Assembly: GCA_023389135.1 (NCBI GenBank)
Contig: JAEWEX010000003.1
Coordinates: 1 to 5,893 of the forward strand
Length of the DNA stretch: 5,893 bases
DNA from: Pseudomonadota bacterium
GTDB taxonomy: Bacteria > Pseudomonadota > Alphaproteobacteria > Rhizobiales > Methylopilaceae
Reading direction: 5' to 3'
Made by a program: the position numbers and the translations under genes. This document shows, piece after piece, positions 5,085 to 5,893 of this stretch (position 1 is the first letter of the stretch; the number at the start of each line of letters is the position of its first letter). A model generated the notes under the pieces. That model had not been told where the DNA came from. It saw only the letters and a list, made by a program, of their open reading frames with translations, and made no database searches.

Positions 5085-5893
5085 GCGAGGCCGGCCATGC
5101 GTTCCTGCCGCGCGGTCTCGAACGCGGCGACCTCGGCTGCGTCGTCGGCCTCCTCGTCGGCGGCGTTGCGCATCTGGTTCCAGTCCTCCTCGCCGTAGAT
5201 CTCGGTCAGCGCCGCATTGTCGAGATCGGACGGCGGGCCGTCGAACACCACCTCGCCTGCGCGCAGCCCGACGATGCGGTCGACGAACATCTGGGCGAGC
5301 AGCACGTCGTGGATGTTGATGATGGCCGGCAGGTTGCGCTCGCGGCAGATCTCCTGGATCAGCCGCATGATCTGCCGCGAGGTCTTGGGATCCAGCGAGG
5401 CGGTCGGCTCGTCGATCAGCAGCAGCTCCGGATCCTGCTCCAGCGCGCGCGCGATGCCGACTCGCTGGCGCTGGCCGCCGGACAGGGCGTCGGCGCGCTT
5501 GTCGGCATGCTCCGTGAGCCCGACCCGGTCCAGCAGCGCGAACGCCTTGTCGACGTCGGCCTGCGGGAACCTCCTGAGGTATGACCGCCAGAACGGCACG
5601 TAGCCGAGCCGGCCCGACAGCACGTTCTCCATCACGCTGAGACGCTCCACCAGCGCGTATTCCTGGAAGATCATGCCGATCCGGCGGCGCACGCGGCGCA
5701 GCTCGGTCCCGCCGACGCCGGTGATCTCGCGCTCGTTGAGAAACACCTTGCCGCCGGTGGGCTCCACCAGCCGGTTGACGCAGCGGATCAGCGTCGACTT
5801 TCCGGCCCCGGACGGGCCGATCAGCCCCAGGACCTGTCCTGCCGGCACCTCGAACGAAACGCCCTTCAGCGCCCGGTCGCCGGTCTTGTACTG
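5081..5893 (-). CDS. phnC: Phosphonate-type ABC transporter ATPase PhnC (5' end outside window)
   Basis: The frame is open to the right edge, giving 270 residues plus stop; the true start lies beyond 5893, probably about ten codons away, because the visible part begins at [15 protein letters not shown], which lies a few residues into normal PhnC. A GTG at 5848 is internal, not the start. ABC ATPase motifs, counted from the first visible residue: Walker [10 protein letters not shown] (26-34), Q-loop FQEYALV (76-82), signature LSGGQRQRV (137-145), Walker B LLLIDEP (157-163) and H-loop histidine H195 in NIHD. The sequence [13 protein letters not shown] after the Q-loop is characteristic of PhnC rather than of other importer ATPases. 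It powers uptake through the two PhnE proteins from the cytoplasmic face. The last 35 or so residues form an acidic, alanine-rich tail ([20 protein letters not shown] and on) beyond the usual end. The stop overlaps the start of phnE. PhnD is not between phnC and phnE, where many operons have it. Confidence 0.92.
   Translation of the reverse strand, partial: QYKTGDRALKGVSFEVPAGQVLGLIGPSGAGKSTLIRCVNRLVEPTGGKVFLNEREITGVGGTELRRVRRRIGMIFQEYALVERLSVMENVLSGRLGYVPFWRSYLRRFPQADVDKAFALLDRVGLTEHADKRADALSGGQRQRVGIARALEQDPELLLIDEPTASLDPKTSRQIMRLIQEICRERNLPAIINIHDVLLAQMFVDRIVGLRAGEVVFDGPPSDLDNAALTEIYGEEDWNQMRNAADEEADDAAEVAAFETARQERMAGLA

Noticed and set aside
4221..5198. Plus-strand frame of about 325 codons opposite the first phnE, including a histidine/aspartate-rich run
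   Set aside because: The H/D-rich stretch is the mirror of isoleucine- and methionine-rich membrane codons of PhnE on the other strand, not a metal-binding protein.
5081..5848. Taking GTG at 5848 as the phnC start
   Set aside because: The frame stays open to the window edge and the upstream residues ([15 protein letters not shown]) match the normal first strand region of PhnC before Walker A.
1..5893. A mobile element, CRISPR array, toxin-antitoxin pair or defence system
   Set aside because: No transposase or integrase motifs, no spaced repeats, no tRNA or attachment-like ends and no base-composition break are visible.

Overview
The window is GC-rich DNA with strongly G/C-ended codons, short intergenic gaps and frequent start/stop overlaps. 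Gene content fits a free-living alphaproteobacterium, most likely of the Hyphomicrobiales (Rhizobiales) type: a short PilZ protein, a PhnC-PhnE-PhnE import system with two permeases, and a tail-anchored protein of unknown function. This assignment is inference from composition and gene content; there is no rRNA, tRNA or marker gene to fix it.

Layout, left to right. Positions 1-105 hold the 3' end of a plus-strand gene I do not recognise. Positions 106-221 hold a promoter-like pair of boxes and a GC-rich hairpin. A calcineurin-like metallophosphoesterase follows (222-1103, +, TTG start). Meeting it head-on, with stop codons overlapping by 4 bases, is a minus-strand pair: a PilZ protein (1777-2022) translationally coupled to a PAP2-type membrane phosphatase (1100-1777). 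Upstream of these, after a 97-bp gap with two small inverted repeats, is a minus-strand protein of unknown function with a C-terminal membrane anchor (2120-2719). A 138-bp divergent intergenic region with a consensus TTGACA box separates it from a plus-strand YbaK/EbsC-type deacylase gene (2858-3334). That gene overlaps a 41-codon gene for a one-span membrane peptide (3334-3459). The right 2.4 kb is a minus-strand operon for phosphonate-type ABC import, read right to left: phnC ATPase (running off the right edge at 5893), phnE permease 1 and phnE permease 2. Each start overlaps the preceding stop.

How the genes work together. PhnC and the two PhnE proteins form the cytoplasmic and membrane parts of one importer. 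The periplasmic binding protein PhnD is not in the window; if linked, it should lie beyond the right edge. No C-P lyase or other phosphonate catabolic gene is visible, so the substrate (phosphonate, phosphite, phosphate ester or phosphate) cannot be decided here. The metallophosphoesterase and the PAP2 phosphatase are also phosphorus enzymes, but they are in separate transcription units and a shared pathway is only a possibility. I see no mobile element, CRISPR array, RNA gene or clear defence system. Most of the window looks like ordinary chromosomal housekeeping and transport DNA. The least-explained parts are the 41-residue membrane peptide and the tail-anchored unknown protein.
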